Origin: UBA2253 sp964646985 | GTDB lineage: Bacteria; Bacillota_I; Bacilli_A; ML615J-28; CAG-698 | Direction: 5' to 3' | Assembly: GCA_964646985.1 (NCBI GenBank) | Contig: CAZYFI010000038.1 | Location: 1 to 12,608, forward strand | DNA length: 12,608 nucleotides | In this document: positions 10,219 through 12,608 of the stretch, in pieces | Layout of the letters: each line of letters starts with the position of its first letter | Numbering within the stretch: position 1 is the first letter of the stretch | The notes under the pieces: model-generated | What the model was told of the DNA's origin: nothing | Seen by the model: only the letters and a program-made list of their open reading frames with translations | The model's database searches: none | Made by a program: the position numbers and the translations under genes

Positions 10219-12608
10219 ATGCGAAAATTTTCAAAAACCATAGTTTTAATTTTAACTTTGGCACTCACAATTTTCCTAGCTGCGTGTCAAGAAAAAATTG
10301 AACTTAGCTTTGAAAGCGCGTCAATCACGATGACGGTTGGCGAAACAGAAACATTGGTTCCTGTCGCCAGCAAAGAAGACCTAGTTTATGAGTGGACTTC
10401 AGAAAACACTGCAGTCGTAACTGTAAACGAAGGTGTTGTGACAGCCGTTAGCGCTGGTACAGCAAAAGTAACCGTTAAGGTCAAGGATAAAGATGTATCG
10501 GCTGAGATTAGCATCACTGTTAATCCAGTTGTGATTACGTTTGCTCAAGATTCTATGACGATTACTCTTGATCAAGAAGTTACCTTAACGCCTACTGTTA
10601 GTCCTGCTCAAACAATGAGTTTCACTTGGACAACAAGTGCGGCGGGAATCGCTACCGTAACAAACGGTGTAGTAAAAGGAATTGCTGTTGGATCAGCGAC
10701 CATTACTGCATCTGGTAAAGGTGGATCTGATTCCATTACAATTAATGTAATATTACCAAGTCCCGAATCAGTTAAAGTAACTGGAGCTGGAAATGTTGCC
10801 ATTGGTGCTACATTACCTCTTTCTGGAACAGTTATTCCTGCAAAAGCTGACCAAACCTTGGTTTGGACATCAGCAGATGTTACAAAAGCGACAGTCAGTT
10901 CAACTGGTGTTGTTACTGGTGTTGGTGAAGGCTCTGTAAAAATCAAAGCAACAAGCGTTGTTTCAACTATCTTTGTTGAAGTAACAGTAAATGTTGTAAA
11001 ACCAGATCCTACAGGCGTTACAATCAATGGCCCATCCACTGTATTGCTTGGCCAAGAAGGAACATTCACAGCAACAGTTGCTCCGACCCTTGCCCTTCAA
11101 GGAGTCACTTGGTCAACAAGTGATAACACAAAAGCCACGATTACTGCTGAAGGTGTTTTAACAGCCCTTAGTGCTGGTATCATTAAAGTCCGCGCAACTT
11201 CTGTTGCGAAAGATACTGTTTTTGGGGAAATTGATGTCACAATCGAATTACCATTACCAGAATCTATGACTGTTACAGGTGTGCTAGAAGTAACCGTTGG
11301 TGAAAACGCATCTTATACAGCCGTTATTCTTCCTAATTTAGCAAATCAATCTGTTACTTGGTCTACAAGTGATGCAACAAAAGCAACCATTACAGCCGAA
11401 GGCGTCTTAACTGCAGTTGCAGTTGGTGCTGTTGAAGTGATTGCCACTTCAGTTGCAAAAGATACGATTGTTGGACGTTTGGCAATTACAATCGTTCCAG
11501 CTGATCCTGTCATTGAATTTGTATTAAATGATGGAGCATGGAGCATTACAAGTTTGGATCATTTCATGACTGGTACTGCAAAAACACATGCAGTTGGTTA
11601 TTATAATCCAACAAATGAACAGTATTTAGAAGTTTATAGAACTAATATTTTCTTTGCTGATGCAGGATTGCCATTTACTCCTACAAATTGGGTAACACGC
11701 ATTGGCTTAAACAAAAATACCGATGGAATGTTTGAAGTTGCAGTCGTTCTTTTGGCTGGTGCTCCAATTCAAGAAATGTCTGTTTATGATTATTTCTTGT
11801 TTGCTCACGATGGATACCCTGCGGGATATTCATTCTTGAATAGTTTGGTAGTTGGCCAATTGGTTACTATGACTGGTTTCAATATTTCTGGACTTGAACC
11901 AGGTCCAATCACGGGAACAATGAAAGTTTACCCTGCTGCCTCAGGTGCTGTAACCACTACCGTATCTGTTCCATTAGGAGAGGAACTTCCTGTCCCTGGA
12001 AAACCTGATTTTAATTTTGGTGGTTGGTTTACTGCTTCTGATTTCTCTGGAACAGCCGTTACCCAAGCGGCAGTCGATGCAAAATTATATGCAAAATGGA
12101 ATGAAATCATCTATCCTGTAACTGAAGTTGTTTTAGAAGGACCAAGCAAAGGAACGATGGGATTAACTTCGACGTTTACCGCAACGGCTGGACCTAATAA
12201 TGCATCGAATAAAACAATCGTTTGGTCTACAAGCGATCCTGAGATTGCAACGATTTCGGAAGCGGGTGTCTTAACTCCTGTGAAAGAAGGAACTGTTGTC
12301 GTCACAGCCAAATCTGAAAGTGATGAAACTGTTTTAGCAACACAAGAAGTTGTGATTTATGGTGCTCCTACTAGTATTAGTTTTAGAGGACCAAGTAAAT
12401 ATGTTGTTGGTGGTGTTGGATCTATTTATGGACAAATCTATACAAGTGGAATCAATGCAGATCAAAAAGCAATCGCTTATACAAGCGGTGATTCTGCAAT
12501 TTTCACTGTCAGTGAAACTGGCTTAATTACTGCTGTAGCTGTTGGTACAGCAACATTAACGATGACATCAACAATTGATGCCACAAAGACAAAAACACAA
12601 ACCATTAC
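10219..12608 (+). CDS. Secreted lipoprotein with Ig-like (Big_2) repeats and an InlB-type repeat; 3' end outside window
   Basis: The reading frame stays open for 796 codons to the window edge. Residues 1-23 are a lipoprotein signal peptide, MRKFSKT plus a hydrophobic core, with lipobox LAAC and lipid-carrying Cys23, so the protein should be anchored on the outer face of the membrane. Five Big_2 Ig-like domains follow (about 29-103, 104-180, 181-262, 263-345, 346-426), each with the W(S/T)S..(x)ATV...GVVT pattern. Residues 430-572 are an unrecognised module. An InlB-type (Flg_new) repeat spans about 578-627, ending GGWFTASDFSGTAV...LYAKW. Two further Big_2 domains begin at 632 and 716, the last cut off. 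Such proteins serve adhesion or scaffold roles. The ATG at 10219 is chosen for the signal peptide; no nearby Shine-Dalgarno is seen, and ATGs at 10208 and 10211 are out of frame. Confidence 0.9.
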   Translation, partial: MRKFSKTIVLILTLALTIFLAACQEKIELSFESASITMTVGETETLVPVASKEDLVYEWTSENTAVVTVNEGVVTAVSAGTAKVTVKVKDKDVSAEISITVNPVVITFAQDSMTITLDQEVTLTPTVSPAQTMSFTWTTSAAGIATVTNGVVKGIAVGSATITASGKGGSDSITINVILPSPESVKVTGAGNVAIGATLPLSGTVIPAKADQTLVWTSADVTKATVSSTGVVTGVGEGSVKIKATSVVSTIFVEVTVNVVKPDPTGVTINGPSTVLLGQEGTFTATVAPTLALQGVTWSTSDNTKATITAEGVLTALSAGIIKVRATSVAKDTVFGEIDVTIELPLPESMTVTGVLEVTVGENASYTAVILPNLANQSVTWSTSDATKATITAEGVLTAVAVGAVEVIATSVAKDTIVGRLAITIVPADPVIEFVLNDGAWSITSLDHFMTGTAKTHAVGYYNPTNEQYLEVYRTNIFFADAGLPFTPTNWVTRIGLNKNTDGMFEVAVVLLAGAPIQEMSVYDYFLFAHDGYPAGYSFLNSLVVGQLVTMTGFNISGLEPGPITGTMKVYPAASGAVTTTVSVPLGEELPVPGKPDFNFGGWFTASDFSGTAVTQAAVDAKLYAKWNEIIYPVTEVVLEGPSKGTMGLTSTFTATAGPNNASNKTIVWSTSDPEIATISEAGVLTPVKEGTVVVTAKSESDETVLATQEVVIYGAPTSISFRGPSKYVVGGVGSIYGQIYTSGINADQKAIAYTSGDSAIFTVSETGLITAVAVGTATLTMTSTIDATKTKTQTI
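11104..11469 (+). repeat. Recently duplicated Ig-like units inside the lipoprotein gene
   Basis: The halves of Ig domains 4 and 5 at 11104-11220 and 11353-11469 encode residues 296-334 and 379-417. By hand count 30 of 39 residues are identical, including the shared KATITAEGVLTA and ATSVAKDT. The period is 249 bases (83 codons). The other Ig units are much less alike, so this pair is the youngest duplication or is kept alike by gene conversion. Confidence 0.75.

Noticed and set aside
10608..11069. 153-codon minus-strand open frame, and shorter ones at 11346-11546, 11928-12110 and 12111-12311
   Set aside because: All lie opposite the Ig-like lipoprotein. Thr/Ala/Val-rich repeat codons leave the other strand open; the plus-strand frame has a lipoprotein signal and Ig domains throughout.

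Overview
This is an AT-rich window from a low-GC Gram-positive-type bacterium, most likely Bacillota or the Acholeplasma/Izemoplasma/Erysipelotrichia side of Mollicutes. The reasons are strong AGGAGG ribosome binding sites, sigma-A-type promoters, a CCA-encoding tRNA gene, a Firmicutes-type CCA-adding enzyme, and a lipoprotein built from bacterial Ig-like repeats. TGG is used for Trp and TGA is used as a stop (for example at 661-663 and at the end of the TetR gene), so the Mycoplasma TGA=Trp code does not apply. I cannot name the species.

Layout. Positions 1-116 hold the 3' part of a tRNA-Gly(GCC) gene and its terminator. Positions 117-2272 look accessory. They hold an AbrB-type antitoxin / RelE-type toxin pair behind a promoter with helically phased repeats, then a membrane-anchored XRE regulator whose upstream region is full of short repeats, then a 365-base gene-free stretch with four iteron-like repeats and two terminators. 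Positions 2305-5049 (minus strand) hold two tandem MgtE-type Mg2+ channels. Positions 5149-7344 (minus) hold a two-half MMPL/RND exporter. It is divergent from a TetR-family regulator (7515-8081), and the two face-to-face promoters share one -10 region and carry an inverted-repeat operator candidate. Positions 8154-10013 hold the CCA-adding enzyme gene and a coupled six-helix membrane protein. From 10219 to the window edge runs a large secreted lipoprotein with at least seven Ig-like (Big_2) repeats, an InlB-type repeat and an unrecognised central module. It is open at the right edge.

How the parts fit. The toxin and antitoxin overlap by four bases and should be co-translated. The TetR protein probably represses the divergent exporter and itself. 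The two MgtE genes form a transcription unit that appears to be separated from the exporter by a terminator, and no room exists for an Mg2+ riboswitch. The lipoprotein gene has the most unusual control region: an extended -10 promoter, a cre-like site at the expected transcription start, an H-type pseudoknot candidate in the leader, an in-frame 11-codon upstream ORF, and no Shine-Dalgarno sequence close to the true start. That leader is the best candidate here for an undescribed regulatory element, but it rests on base pairing seen by eye in one sequence.
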